From JAXLVB01 sp046329195 (lineage in GTDB: Bacteria > Bacteroidota > Bacteroidia > Cytophagales > Spirosomataceae): a stretch of 64,000 bases of DNA. Shown piece by piece: positions 52,840-62,042 of this stretch. The notes below the pieces were generated by a model that saw nothing but the letters and a program-made list of their open reading frames with translations, was not told the origin of the DNA and did no database searches. Where the stretch lies: assembly GCA_046329195.1 (NCBI GenBank), contig JAXLVB010000003.1, positions 868,001 to 932,000 on the forward strand, written 5' to 3'. The position numbers and the translations under genes were made by a program. The stretch's first letter is position 1. Every line of letters starts with the position of its first letter.

Positions 52840-53304
52840 ATGGAAATCACCTCTTTCGACTCAATAGAAGAGTATAAATCTGAAGACATCAAATCTCTTA
52901 ATCATTCAAGACTTATTAATCGTATTTGTATTGCATTAGATAAATACGATAATCAATATGACGTACTTCCTGAGTTGGAATTGGAATTAGAAGGTAAAAA
53001 AGTAAAACCGGACTTATCTATTTATGCGAATCTTCAATTTGATTGGTTGAACGACATCATCTTCTTTGATAAAGCCCCCTTAACCGTTATCGAAATCTTA
53101 TCGCCAAAACAAGCGTTTACGGATTTGACAGATAAGGTTTACAAAATCTATTTGCCACAAGGTGTGCAGTCTGTCTGGATAGTACTACCGCCTATTAAGC
53201 ACATCTATATTTTCACAAAAGACGAACAACTTACTTTTACACAAGGAGTACTAAAAGACCCTACTAATCACATTGAAACTCCTCTGGAAGAGGTTTTTAA
53301 ATGA
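52840..53304 (+). CDS. Uma2-family putative endonuclease
   Basis: 154 residues of the PD-(D/E)XK-like Uma2 (DUF820) family. The pattern is visible in VKPDLSIY (Asp58), VIEILSPKQA (Glu85) and KVYKIYLPQGVQSVWIVLPP. The frame also opens at 52786, but the family and Shine-Dalgarno-like AGGA point to the ATG at 52840. Such proteins are common in cyanobacteria and Bacteroidota and often occur alone; their cellular role is unknown. It is AT-richer than valS next to it. Confidence 0.82.
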   Translation: MEITSFDSIEEYKSEDIKSLNHSRLINRICIALDKYDNQYDVLPELELELEGKKVKPDLSIYANLQFDWLNDIIFFDKAPLTVIEILSPKQAFTDLTDKVYKIYLPQGVQSVWIVLPPIKHIYIFTKDEQLTFTQGVLKDPTNHIETPLEEVFK

Positions 53305-53476
53305 TTTTTGTAAAAGTATTTTTGCTGAAAACAGATACCCTTTAGCCAAAGAATTAGTAAGAATAATGGATTCAAAGGTCGGTTCAAGATAAAAAGTTGA
53401 GGTGGGAGAAAAACAAAAAGCAAGGGTAGATGTAATACGCAACCCCTCGCTTTCTGTGATGAGAAACAGTAGCTTT

Positions 53477-54034
53477 TTACCTTATTTCATTTAAACACTC
53501 AAAAACCATCCTGTAAAAATCGGGGTGCGACTGCCACGTTTGCCCCGAAACGTACCTGCCGTCTCTAACGGCTTCGTGTTGGCCATCAAACTTACCACCA
53601 CAAATTTCGACCTCAAAGCGAACGTTTTCGTAGCAAGTGAGATTCTTTCCATTCACCAAACCAGCCGCTACCAAAATCTGGATGCCATGGCAGATAGAGA
53701 AGATGTATTTCTCCAGTTTGTCAAAAGCTTTTACAATTTCGATGACATCGTTGTTATGGCGTAAAAATTCAGGCGCTCTGCCTCCCAAGAGCAAAACCGC
53801 CTGATAGTCAGACACATTGACTTCTGAGAATGTTATATCAGACCAAACACCATAGCCAGGTTTTTCGATGTAAGTATCCCAACCTTCCTCAAAGTCGTGC
53901 ATGACTAAGTTCAATCGTTTTTTGGTTGGGGCAGCAATAATAGCCTGATAGCCAGCTTCTTCCAAGCGGTGTTTGGCGTAGAGGCATTCATAACTTTCGC
54001 CTGCGTCGCCAGTGATGATGAGTATTTTTTTCAT
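53477..54034 (-). CDS. DJ-1/PfpI-family protein
   Basis: 185 residues of the flavodoxin-like DJ-1/PfpI fold. The nucleophile elbow is at Cys115 in SICHG, and LLLGGRAPEFLRHN near 81-94 matches the PfpI/Hsp31-like group. Activities in the family include glyoxalase III, chaperone and amidase; the catalytic Glu is in the GDAGESYE region near residue 13-16. The open frame reaches 54157, but residues before the Met at 54034 do not match the fold. A repeat-rich segment lies upstream. Confidence 0.88.
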   Translation of the reverse strand: MKKILIITGDAGESYECLYAKHRLEEAGYQAIIAAPTKKRLNLVMHDFEEGWDTYIEKPGYGVWSDITFSEVNVSDYQAVLLLGGRAPEFLRHNNDVIEIVKAFDKLEKYIFSICHGIQILVAAGLVNGKNLTCYENVRFEVEICGGKFDGQHEAVRDGRYVSGQTWQSHPDFYRMVFECLNEIR

Positions 54035-54086
54035 TTGTTTTGAGGTTAAGCTAATGTGATTCTTTTTTAAGTTATACCGATGGGAA

Positions 54087-54155
54087 GGTCTGTCAGGGGA
54101 CAACCCTATGAAACGCCTCCGTGGTCTGTGCGACCCAATCTGCCCCCGACAGACC
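54087..54155. repeat. Composite imperfect palindrome (REP/BIME-like)
   Basis: GGTCTGTCAGGGG at 54087-54099 pairs with CCCCCGACAGACC at 54143-54155 with one mismatch. Inside it GTGGTCTGT (54121-54129) pairs with ACAGACCAC (54149-54157). The left arm contains the GTC-AGGG-GAC core also at 34246. Confidence 0.65.
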
Positions 54156-54190
54156 ACATCGCCACTATCCGTATCTTCATTGACACCATC

Positions 54191-55813
54191 CTATTTCCCC
54201 AAAATCATGAACTCTACCCGACGGTTTTTCTGGCGATTTTCGTCGGTATCGTTAGCCACCATCGGTTTGCTTTCGCCATAGCCTTTGGCTTGGAGGCGAG
54301 CAGGAGCTACTCCTTTCGACAACAGATAATTACGTACCGATTCGGCACGCTCTTGCGAGAGTTTGAGGTTGTTTTCGTCGGTACCTTTGTCGTCGGTATG
54401 GCCAGCGATTTCGAGGGTCATTTTAGGCGATTTGGTGAGCATTTCGACCAAACGATTCAACTCAGGATATGACTCCGCTTGGAGCGTCGCCTTGGCATAT
54501 TCAAAGAAGATGTTGTTCAGCTGCACCACCGCACCTTTTTCGGCGGGTAATACCTCAATATCTCGCCCTGTGATTTCTAAGTACTTGCCCAGGTTAGTCA
54601 GGTCAATGTTCTGAGATTTAGGGGCATAGCCATCAATGAGAGCCGTGATGCCGTATTTTTTACCATAAGGCAACACAATCTTGTACTCGCCCGTGATGGG
54701 GTCAGGCGTGGCAATGCCTTCTTCGGTGCCTGTGGCCAAGTCTTCGTAAATGATTTTGGCGTTGACAGGCACTTTCTTGGTTTTAGAGTCAAATAACTTT
54801 CCACTCAACAACACCACGGGTGCCGAAGTTTTCTTGGTTTCGACTGGCTTTTCAATGGGTTTTGGTGGTGTAGTAGGCTGCGTAGTAGTAGGTTGAGGCT
54901 CTGCAATGGCTATGGTTGGTGCCGTAGTGATTGGCTCTTCTTGCTTGAGTTTGATTCTGACAATGTCGCCTTTGCCCTCGCCTTCTTTGCGAGTTACCAA
55001 GTAGGCATAATCGCCTGCCGCCGATACCGAATAGTAAGCATCAAAGCCTTCGCTATTGATGGGCGCTCCTAAGTTGACGGGCTTCGACCAGCGTTTCCAG
55101 CTTTTGTCGAGGCGTTTGGCCACGTAAATGTCATTGTTGCCGAGGCCGCCTTTGCGGTTACTCGAAAAATATAAACTCACGCCATCGGCAGCCAAAAAGG
55201 GTGTGGTTTCGGTGGCGTCCGAGGTGTTAATTTCTTCACCGAGGTTCATGGGCTCACTCCATTTGCCGTTTTTGTCCATTTGACTAATGTACAGGTCGTC
55301 CACTACGCCGTTTTTCTTTTCTGAAAAAGACATGATGAGCACCTTGCCGTCATTCGACAAAAAACCACAATCATAAAGCCCCTTGCTGAGTTTTTCGTAA
55401 TTGGGAATTTCTAATTTTTTGGGCATTCCCCAGCCGTTGCCCTCTTTTTTGCAGATGGAAAAACCACGGGTTTCGTAGTTACCATTAACATAAGCCCCTT
55501 TGACGAGCATGGTGTTGCCATCGGGTGTGATGCTGTAAACTGTGTTGAATTCTTCTCGGTTTACGGTGGCAGGCATTCGGCGAGCTTCGGTAAATTGCCC
55601 ACTCACCACTTCACTAAACCAAATATCATCGCCGCCCTTGGTATTTTGGGGGTGTTGTTCTCGTACAAAATAGAGTGTTTTGCCATCAGGGGCAATCACT
55701 GGGCAAATTTCGTTATAGGTAGAGTTAACGGCTTTGCCGAGGTTTTCGGGTTGTTGAGCAAAGGCCGAAGCAGAAAGTAGTATGCTAACAGTCAGTAGTT
55801 TAGCTGGGTTCAT
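54191..55813 (-). CDS. OmpA-family protein with PD40 propeller
   Basis: 540 residues: a signal peptide (cleavage near FAQQ), a PD40/WD40-like propeller (about 35-295, with IAPDGKTLYFV and GVSLYFSSNRKGGLGNNDIYVA), a Thr/Pro-rich linker (about 295-335), a CarboxypepD-like module (about 337-410) and a C-terminal OmpA domain (about 425-540) with FFEYAKATL, GHTDDKGTDENNLKLSQ and GYGESKP. It would sit in the outer membrane or periplasm bound to peptidoglycan. Proteins of this type (PorE/PG0179-like) accompany T9SS and surface proteins. Confidence 0.9.
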   Translation of the reverse strand: MNPAKLLTVSILLSASAFAQQPENLGKAVNSTYNEICPVIAPDGKTLYFVREQHPQNTKGGDDIWFSEVVSGQFTEARRMPATVNREEFNTVYSITPDGNTMLVKGAYVNGNYETRGFSICKKEGNGWGMPKKLEIPNYEKLSKGLYDCGFLSNDGKVLIMSFSEKKNGVVDDLYISQMDKNGKWSEPMNLGEEINTSDATETTPFLAADGVSLYFSSNRKGGLGNNDIYVAKRLDKSWKRWSKPVNLGAPINSEGFDAYYSVSAAGDYAYLVTRKEGEGKGDIVRIKLKQEEPITTAPTIAIAEPQPTTTQPTTPPKPIEKPVETKKTSAPVVLLSGKLFDSKTKKVPVNAKIIYEDLATGTEEGIATPDPITGEYKIVLPYGKKYGITALIDGYAPKSQNIDLTNLGKYLEITGRDIEVLPAEKGAVVQLNNIFFEYAKATLQAESYPELNRLVEMLTKSPKMTLEIAGHTDDKGTDENNLKLSQERAESVRNYLLSKGVAPARLQAKGYGESKPMVANDTDENRQKNRRVEFMILGK

Positions 55814-55898
55814 GAACGCTATATTTTATTGAATAACGCAACAAGGACTTGTATCGTGTGATTGTTGGAACAAAAATGGCTATTGGACGTATGCTGGG

Positions 55899-56480
55899 TT
55901 AGATTTTGGATTTGTCCACCCATTTATCCACACTGGCAGCCGATACTGCTTGCATTTTGTGGAAAAGCCCTTCAATCGTCTCGTCGGCAACGAACAAGGC
56001 TTGATTTTCTTCCTTCAAGAACCCCTCGCTTACCATTTGGTCAATCATTTGTAAGAGCGGATTGTAATAGCCCTTTACATTGAGTAGCCCGATGGGTTTT
56101 TGGTGCAGACGGAGTTGTTTCCAAGTCAGCATTTCAAACAGTTCGTCTAAGGTGCCGAATCCTCCCGGAAGCGTTACAACGGCGTCAGTTTGCTCAGCCA
56201 TGAGCATTTTGCGCTCGTGCATGGTGTCGGTAACAAGCAGGTCGGTAAGACTATCGTGCGCTACTTCCCATTTTCGCAAAAAATCAGGAATAACACCTAT
56301 GACCTCACCACCACTGGCCAAGGTGGCATCGGCTACTGTGCCCATGAGGCCTACATTACCACCCCCATAAATCAGCCGATGGCCGTTGGTACCTAAGTAA
56401 GTACCCAGCGCCTCGGCAGTGGACCGATACACAGGGTCATGCCCTGAACTAGAGCCGCAAAAAACACAAATATTTTGCAT
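55899..56480 (-). CDS. LOG-family TIGR00730 Rossmann-fold protein
   Basis: 193 residues of the lysine-decarboxylase-like LOG family, which includes cytokinin riboside 5'-monophosphate phosphoribohydrolases and nucleotide N-glycosidases. The signature PGGFGTLDE is at 105-113, with MHERKMLM near 87-94 and the N-terminal VFCGSSSG. The start at 56480 fits the family; an upstream Met would add eight residues. In bacteria it likely hydrolyses nucleoside 5'-monophosphates. It is divergent from the sialidase-like gene, whose upstream ORF overlaps it by only six bases. Confidence 0.9.
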   Translation of the reverse strand: MQNICVFCGSSSGHDPVYRSTAEALGTYLGTNGHRLIYGGGNVGLMGTVADATLASGGEVIGVIPDFLRKWEVAHDSLTDLLVTDTMHERKMLMAEQTDAVVTLPGGFGTLDELFEMLTWKQLRLHQKPIGLLNVKGYYNPLLQMIDQMVSEGFLKEENQALFVADETIEGLFHKMQAVSAASVDKWVDKSKI

Positions 56481-56645
56481 GATGTTGTGAGTAGAATAAG
56501 CCAATTGGCGGCTTGGTGGACAAAACTACAAAGAATTGCAGAAAACTCCGTTGATGCCTTTGTAAGTATTGACAGGTCAGGGTGTTTTGCCTATTTCTTG
56601 AAAAATAACGTTCTTCGATACGATTTTAATAAACCTCAACCTATT

Positions 56646-57980
56646 ATGCTCTTCCGGTGTTGCTGCTTGGGTGTGTTGCTCTGTGGAATACGCTTGACTT
56701 ATGGGCAATCGCTCCAAAAAGAAAATATTTTCAGCCCTCAGGCTCAACACGTACATGGCTCTTCGGTGGTGGAGCTGCCCAATGGCGATTTGCTCACGGT
56801 TTGGTTTCAAGGGTCGGGAGAGCGTCAAGCCGACGATGTAGCCATCATGGGAGCTCGTCTCAAAAAAGGCAAAACCCAATGGTCAGCCCCCTTTGTGATG
56901 GCCGATGTCCCCGACTTTCCTGACATTAACCCCGTAGTGTTTTTAGACCAACAAAAACAGCTATGGTTGGTGTGGTACACGGTCTTGGCGTATCAATGGG
57001 AAACCTCGCTGCTCAAGTACCGAGTCAGTACGAATTACTTGAAAGACGGCCCTCCCGAATGGAAATGGCAGGAGGTGCTGCCCGTTAGGTTGGGGCAGAA
57101 CACAAACCGAGGGATTCAGACCTCCGATTCGTTTGTTAGCAGTGTTCGGCAAAAAATGCAGACACAAGAAGCTTTTTTTAAGCAATCTCCCTCATTCCGG
57201 CAAAGCCCTAAGCCTGACTCTTTGCTCCAACGCTGGGAGGCTGAACAACACGAACGCTTAGACTTGGCCCAAGGAAAAACCTTTATGCGAAGCGGAATAG
57301 AGATTCAGCCCGATGGCAAAGAGGTCAAAAAATCAATGGGTTATCCATTATTCAGCCGAATTGGCTGGCAAACTCGCAACAAACCCCTTTTTATGGGCAA
57401 TCGGATGCTGCTGCCGCTTTATTCAGATGGCTTTGATTTTTCGCTGATTGCCATCACCGACGACGGCGGCCAACATTGGCAGTTTAGCGAACCTCTTGTA
57501 GGATTGGCCAATATTCAACCCAGTTTGGTCTTGACAAAAGACCAGAAAATTGTAGCTTATATGCGTGACAACGGCCCACCGCCGTATCGGTTGATGCTCA
57601 GCACGTCGGCAGATAAGGGGTTGACTTGGAGCGATGTAGTAGATAGCGACATCCCTAACCCAGGCGCTGGCGCCGATTTGGTAGCGTTGCAAAACGGGCA
57701 CTGGGTTCTGGCTGACAATGACACCGAATCGGGTCGCCACCGACTGGCGATTTTGTTGTCGGAAGACGAAGGGAAAACCTGGCCCTACAAACAGTATTTG
57801 GAGTGGACAGAGGTGGAGTCGTCAGGTTTGCGGGCACATTATCCAGCCATTATTCAGTTGGCAGATGGCCGTATTCATGTTACGTACACCTTCCAAGCGC
57901 CTCAAAACGAGGGCTCTCTCAAAACCATTCGTCATGCTAGTTTTGACGAAACTTGGATTAAAACAACCAAGAAACCTTAG
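56646..57980 (+). CDS. Sialidase-like BNR-repeat glycoside hydrolase, exported
   Basis: 444 residues with a signal peptide (MLFRCCCLGVLLCGI, cleavage near YGQ) and a six-bladed BNR propeller. The Asp-box motif S-x-D-x-G-x-T-W is seen in STSADKGLTWS and LSEDEGKTWP, and near-complete in ITDDGGQHW. It resembles family exo-alpha-sialidases (BNR_2) found in Bacteroidota, which may act on other substrates. The frame is open to 56475, but the signal sequence begins at 56646. Its TonB receptor neighbour may take up the products. Confidence 0.85.
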   Translation: MLFRCCCLGVLLCGIRLTYGQSLQKENIFSPQAQHVHGSSVVELPNGDLLTVWFQGSGERQADDVAIMGARLKKGKTQWSAPFVMADVPDFPDINPVVFLDQQKQLWLVWYTVLAYQWETSLLKYRVSTNYLKDGPPEWKWQEVLPVRLGQNTNRGIQTSDSFVSSVRQKMQTQEAFFKQSPSFRQSPKPDSLLQRWEAEQHERLDLAQGKTFMRSGIEIQPDGKEVKKSMGYPLFSRIGWQTRNKPLFMGNRMLLPLYSDGFDFSLIAITDDGGQHWQFSEPLVGLANIQPSLVLTKDQKIVAYMRDNGPPPYRLMLSTSADKGLTWSDVVDSDIPNPGAGADLVALQNGHWVLADNDTESGRHRLAILLSEDEGKTWPYKQYLEWTEVESSGLRAHYPAIIQLADGRIHVTYTFQAPQNEGSLKTIRHASFDETWIKTTKKP

Positions 57981-58048
57981 CGTTTTCGTCTTTCCAAATC
58001 GTGGCAACGTCTCAGATTTGAGTAAATTTTTCGGCTTATGACGCCGAA

Positions 58049-60571
58049 ATGGTATCATTGTATGTTGTTGCAAAACACCAACTAAACAAACAACTACGAT
58101 TGGTGAGAAAATGGCTTTGGCTATGGTGTATGCTTCTGGTTTGGCAAGTACAAGCTCAAAACGGAAGTATCATAGGACAGGTTCTTTATCAAAAAGAAGA
58201 CTCTGTGCTCAGGGTATCGTATGCCAACCTGTTGCTCCAACGCCCCAACGGTAGCCGAGTGAGCGGTACTATTGCCGATGAGCAAGGGAAATTTGAGTTT
58301 CACAACGTGCCTGCGGGTACGTTTGGCTTGGTGGTACAAGCAGTTGGTTTTGAGAAACTGACCCTTGCCAACGTAACGATTTCTGCCGAAAAGCCAACGC
58401 TGACACTAAATGAGATAACCCTTCGGGAGTCAAGTACGCAGCTCAAGGAGGTGACAATTGTTGGGCAAAAAGAGGAGGTAGAGTACGATGTGGACAGGAA
58501 AATCTTCAACGTGGGCGATAACCCTGCTTATGCTGGAGGCTCGGCTGTAGAAGTGTTGCAAAACATTCCGTCTATGACAGTAGATATAGATGGTACCATT
58601 TCGATGCGAGGGAATAATAAAATCACGGTGCTGATAGATGGCAAACCTGCTGGCTTGGCGGGAAGCAGCCGACAGGCCATTTTGGAGCAGATTCCGGCCA
58701 ATATGATTGAAAAAATAGAGGTCATCAGCAATCCTTCGTCTCGCTACGATGCCGACGGGTCGGGCGGGGTTATCAATATTATTACCAAGAAAAATAAATA
58801 CGTTGGTTATAACGGAACCGTGAGTGCTAATGTCGGAACAGGCGAAAAGTACAACATGACTGGCAACCTCAACTTTCGGAACAAAAATTGGAATTTTTTC
58901 GGAAGTACCGATTGGCGGAATCAACGATTTGGACAGATACAGACGATAGAACGCTTGTCTAATAGTACCGACCGAACGGGAAAAGTGACTCAATATCAGT
59001 TACTTCAGCAAAGTGATGGATTTGGCCGAACCGAAAACACGACCTCTCGTATAGGTACTGACTGGTTTATGTCGCCCAAGCAAACGATGTCGTTTTCGCT
59101 GACGTTTCGGGACCAACAACCCACCAACCTCGACCAACGTTCGAGCCGAACGCTCAACCTAACGTTGCCCGACACACCACCTCGGCTTTTTACCCGCACT
59201 GCCAATCGCCTCAACCAAGCACTTGGAAAAGATTGGGTAATTGGCTACCAGCACACCTACGATAACCCCAAGAAAAAATGGACGATAGACGCCGTCTTTA
59301 CGACCAATACAGGGCATGATGGGTACGATTTTGTTCAGCGAGATTACCTCAACACCTTTGATACCCCAAGTACCGCTAACCCTCGACTGGAACAAAGCCT
59401 TAATATTGACCAGAATTATGCACTGACTTTGCAAACCGATGTGGATAATTCGCTGGGAAAGAAGAAAAAGGGCAAAATAGAGTACGGCGCCAAGGCGACT
59501 ATTCGACAAAACGACACGGATTATTCGTTTTTGACATATAATTACACCACGGCTCAGTACCTTCGGAACGAAAAACGGAGCAATCACTTCATTTATGACG
59601 AACACGTTTATGCGGGTTATCTGAGCATGGCGCACCCGTTCAAAAAATGGAGCGTCCAAGCGGGAATACGTACCGAACTCACGCAAATTGGCATTAACCA
59701 ACAAACCCAACAGATTCGGAAAGATACCAGTTACCTGACGCTTTTTCCAAGCCTGTTTGTATCCAGACCGTTGGGCAAAGGGCATCGGGTTCAGCTGAGC
59801 GTTTCTCGGCGTATTAACCGCCCGGCCTACACGGCACTCAATCCTTTTGTGAACTATTCGGACTCGTTGAACTTACAAACGGGCAATCCTTACCTCAAGC
59901 CTGAACTGGTCAACGCCTACGAAGCAGGGTACAACTACCTCCATAAAAAAGGTTTCTCGATTAATGGAACTTTGTTTTACAGACAAACCGTCAATTCGGT
60001 GGTGCGAACCCGCCAACTGTTGGTTGACAACATTACGATTTCGAACTGGCAGAATTTAGGCAGTAATAATTCGTACGGCCTGGAATTGGTGGTGGTACAA
60101 CCGCTCACCAAATGGTGGAAAATCAACGGAAACTGGTCGTTTTTTAAAGTAGATTTGGTAAGTCAAAACCAAGAAGGGGCGTTTATCAGAAGCCGTAATA
60201 GCTGGACAGCCCGACTGAATTCGCAGATGCAGTTTGGAAAAAAGGCAGGGCTACAGTTGTCGGGCAATTACCGCTCGCCTATCGTAACGGTACAAGGCTC
60301 GGTAGAGGCGGTGTATTCGGTAGATATGGGGTTTCGCCTCACGGTGTTGAACAACAAAGGAACCATCAACTTACGAGTAACCGACGTATTTAATACTCAG
60401 AAAACCACCTCGTTGACCGAAGGGTTAGGTTTTACCTCACATGCGTACACCGACCGAGAGACTAGAGTATTGTATCTGATTGTATCGTATCGTTTCAACA
60501 AAAAACTCGAAACCCGAGCCGAACGTCGTGAGCGCAAGCGTGTGAACGAAGAACGGGCTGGAGAGAATTAA
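58049..60571 (+). CDS. TonB-dependent outer-membrane beta-barrel receptor
   Basis: 840 residues: a signal peptide, a CarboxypepD-like domain (about 38-115, SYANLLLQRPNGSRVSG), a TonB plug (about 135-255, NPAYAGGSAVEVLQNIPSM and AGLAGSSRQAILEQIPANMIEKIEVI) and a large outer-membrane beta-barrel (OMP_b-brl_3 type) to a basic C-terminus (RAERRERKRVNEER). The start may be ATG 58049 or the GTG at 58103, which gives a shorter, standard signal. It follows the sialidase-like gene on the same strand after 68 bp, so both may be expressed together. Confidence 0.9.
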   Translation: MVSLYVVAKHQLNKQLRLVRKWLWLWCMLLVWQVQAQNGSIIGQVLYQKEDSVLRVSYANLLLQRPNGSRVSGTIADEQGKFEFHNVPAGTFGLVVQAVGFEKLTLANVTISAEKPTLTLNEITLRESSTQLKEVTIVGQKEEVEYDVDRKIFNVGDNPAYAGGSAVEVLQNIPSMTVDIDGTISMRGNNKITVLIDGKPAGLAGSSRQAILEQIPANMIEKIEVISNPSSRYDADGSGGVINIITKKNKYVGYNGTVSANVGTGEKYNMTGNLNFRNKNWNFFGSTDWRNQRFGQIQTIERLSNSTDRTGKVTQYQLLQQSDGFGRTENTTSRIGTDWFMSPKQTMSFSLTFRDQQPTNLDQRSSRTLNLTLPDTPPRLFTRTANRLNQALGKDWVIGYQHTYDNPKKKWTIDAVFTTNTGHDGYDFVQRDYLNTFDTPSTANPRLEQSLNIDQNYALTLQTDVDNSLGKKKKGKIEYGAKATIRQNDTDYSFLTYNYTTAQYLRNEKRSNHFIYDEHVYAGYLSMAHPFKKWSVQAGIRTELTQIGINQQTQQIRKDTSYLTLFPSLFVSRPLGKGHRVQLSVSRRINRPAYTALNPFVNYSDSLNLQTGNPYLKPELVNAYEAGYNYLHKKGFSINGTLFYRQTVNSVVRTRQLLVDNITISNWQNLGSNNSYGLELVVVQPLTKWWKINGNWSFFKVDLVSQNQEGAFIRSRNSWTARLNSQMQFGKKAGLQLSGNYRSPIVTVQGSVEAVYSVDMGFRLTVLNNKGTINLRVTDVFNTQKTTSLTEGLGFTSHAYTDRETRVLYLIVSYRFNKKLETRAERRERKRVNEERAGEN

Positions 60572-60652
60572 TGAAGGGGCAACTGCGTTTGTCTGAGACG
60601 TAAACACAATTTATGATTGCAAAAAGGCAGGTATCGGCCAAGATTTGTCGCA

Positions 60653-60683
60653 AACCCATGAGGTTTCAAAAACCTCACGGGTT
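60653..60683. repeat. Imperfect 14-bp-arm palindrome AACCC.TGAGGTTT
   Basis: AACCCATGAGGTTT at 60653-60666 and AAACCTCACGGGTT at 60670-60683, one mismatch, 3-nt loop. Its AAACCT/AGGTTT core is shared with the RAYT-flanking palindromes at 3707 and 4355. Confidence 0.65.
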
Positions 60684-60704
60684 GAATAGACCTCGCTCTC
60701 CCTT

Positions 60705-60739
60705 AGTCGGTGTCCTCACCGACTTATGCTGGCGCCAGC
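60705..60739. repeat. Tetraloop palindrome followed by GCTGGCGCCAGC
   Basis: AGTCGGTG-TCCT-CACCGACT at 60705-60724 has perfect 8-bp arms around four bases, like 15971-15992. A perfect 12-bp palindrome GCTGGCGCCAGC follows at 60728-60739. Confidence 0.65.
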
Positions 60740-60894
60740 TATTTTCGTAAATAACTAGGAAGCAAGTGTTTGTAAAAATTCATCTTTTGGAGAAACGTTG
60801 TGTCTAAAAAATCAAACCGATGCGTTTTTTAAGGTTTCGGTGATTTACCTATTCAGAAACCTGCTACCTTTGGCTTATCACCCACTTAACTACG

Positions 60895-61632
60895 ATGCTA
60901 ACCCCAAAAGAAATTGAGTTTTTGGATGTCAACGGTTACCTGAATTTGGGACAACTGCTCAGTCCCGAACAAGTGAACCAAGTCAACAACCGCTTGGCCG
61001 AACTGATGCAAGAAGAAGGCGACAATGCCGGAGCCGAATTAGTAGCCTCGAAGTACATCCGTCATCCAAAAGAAGAAGGTGCCGACCGCTTGGCCGATTT
61101 GGTGAATAAAGGACCCGTTTTTGATATTTTTTATACCCATCCACGAGTATTAGCAGGTATCGAGGCCGTTTTGGGGTCATCTTACAAATTATCATCACTG
61201 AACTATCGGGCTGCAAAACCTGGAAAGGGTCATCAAAAACTCCATGTAGATTGGCGTAATGCCGTGGTGAGCAACACCTTCAAAGTATGCAATAGCATCT
61301 GGCTTCTAGACGATTTTACCGAACAAAATGGCTCCACTCGTATAGTGCCCAAAACGCACAGATTGAGCACCTTACCCGACGAAGCCATGCCCGACCCTAA
61401 CGACAAACACCCCGATGAGATTCGTATCATTGCCCCGGCTGGTTCGGTGTTTATTTTCAACTCACATGTGTGGCATGGCGGCACCACCAATTACACCAAC
61501 CACGACCGCCGTAGCATCCACAGTTATTTTTGTACCAGAGACCAACCGCAACAGATAGACCAAAAGCAATACATTACCCCAGAAACCTTGCAGCGAATTG
61601 GCGAACAGGGAAAGTATATTTTAGATGTCTAA
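60895..61632 (+). CDS. Phytanoyl-CoA dioxygenase (PhyH) family protein
   Basis: 245 residues of the Fe(II)/2-oxoglutarate-dependent PhyH family. The iron-binding H-x-D is His117 and Asp119 (HVDWRN) and the distal His is His194 (SHVWHGG), with Arg205/206 as likely 2-oxoglutarate contacts (HDRRSIHS). A conserved NGSTRIVPKTHR lies near 145-156. The substrate is unknown; members act on small metabolites as well as lipids. It stands alone, with a -7-like promoter element upstream. Confidence 0.88.
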   Translation: MLTPKEIEFLDVNGYLNLGQLLSPEQVNQVNNRLAELMQEEGDNAGAELVASKYIRHPKEEGADRLADLVNKGPVFDIFYTHPRVLAGIEAVLGSSYKLSSLNYRAAKPGKGHQKLHVDWRNAVVSNTFKVCNSIWLLDDFTEQNGSTRIVPKTHRLSTLPDEAMPDPNDKHPDEIRIIAPAGSVFIFNSHVWHGGTTNYTNHDRRSIHSYFCTRDQPQQIDQKQYITPETLQRIGEQGKYILDV

Positions 61633-62042
61633 ATGTACGCTAATGTGGTGATTAGAAATTAGTAATGTTGTGCTTGGGTCTTGTCCTATTATAAAATGGA
61701 AAGCACTGAAGGCTTCACCCTTCATTGATTCATACACCCTTGCTGTCACAAACTTTTACAAACTCAACATATGCTTTGAGTGCCTCAAGGTCTCGCTACG
61801 TGGAACGGAATTAAGTACTCCTGATTTTCATTTGGATAAAAAGACAACTCAACACACAACCTCAAGTACAAAAAAATTGCTGCTCCTAAAACGTCAATTC
61901 CCAAAATTGATGCTTATTTTGTGCCTGTATTCACAACATCTTTTGCGATTTATCAGCTAACTAATGACTTGAGGCATCACAAGAAATGTGAATTAGACGT
62001 TCAAATTATAGAACAAGTAGCATAAATCTCGATTTACCAATC
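61633..62042. other. 410-bp intergenic region
   Basis: No gene can be supported. A plus-strand frame stays open at 61843-62025 without an ATG and ends ELDVQIIEQVA; another frame is open at 61670-61960. Neither has recognisable domains. AT-rich, with no clear hairpin. Confidence 0.45.

Larger units (their letters stand above)
60572..60894. other. 323-bp intergenic region rich in palindromes
   Basis: Contains the repeats at 60653-60683 and 60705-60739, and TACCTTTG at 60865-60872, a -7-like element for the downstream dioxygenase gene. No gene was recognised. Confidence 0.6.

Noticed and set aside
53390..53450. Possible terminator after the Uma2-family gene
   Set aside because: AAAGC..AGGGT and ACCCCTCGCTTT pair only with bulges, so I did not call it.
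61843..62025. Open 58-codon frame without ATG
   Set aside because: No start codon, no recognised family, and the region has no ribosome-binding context.
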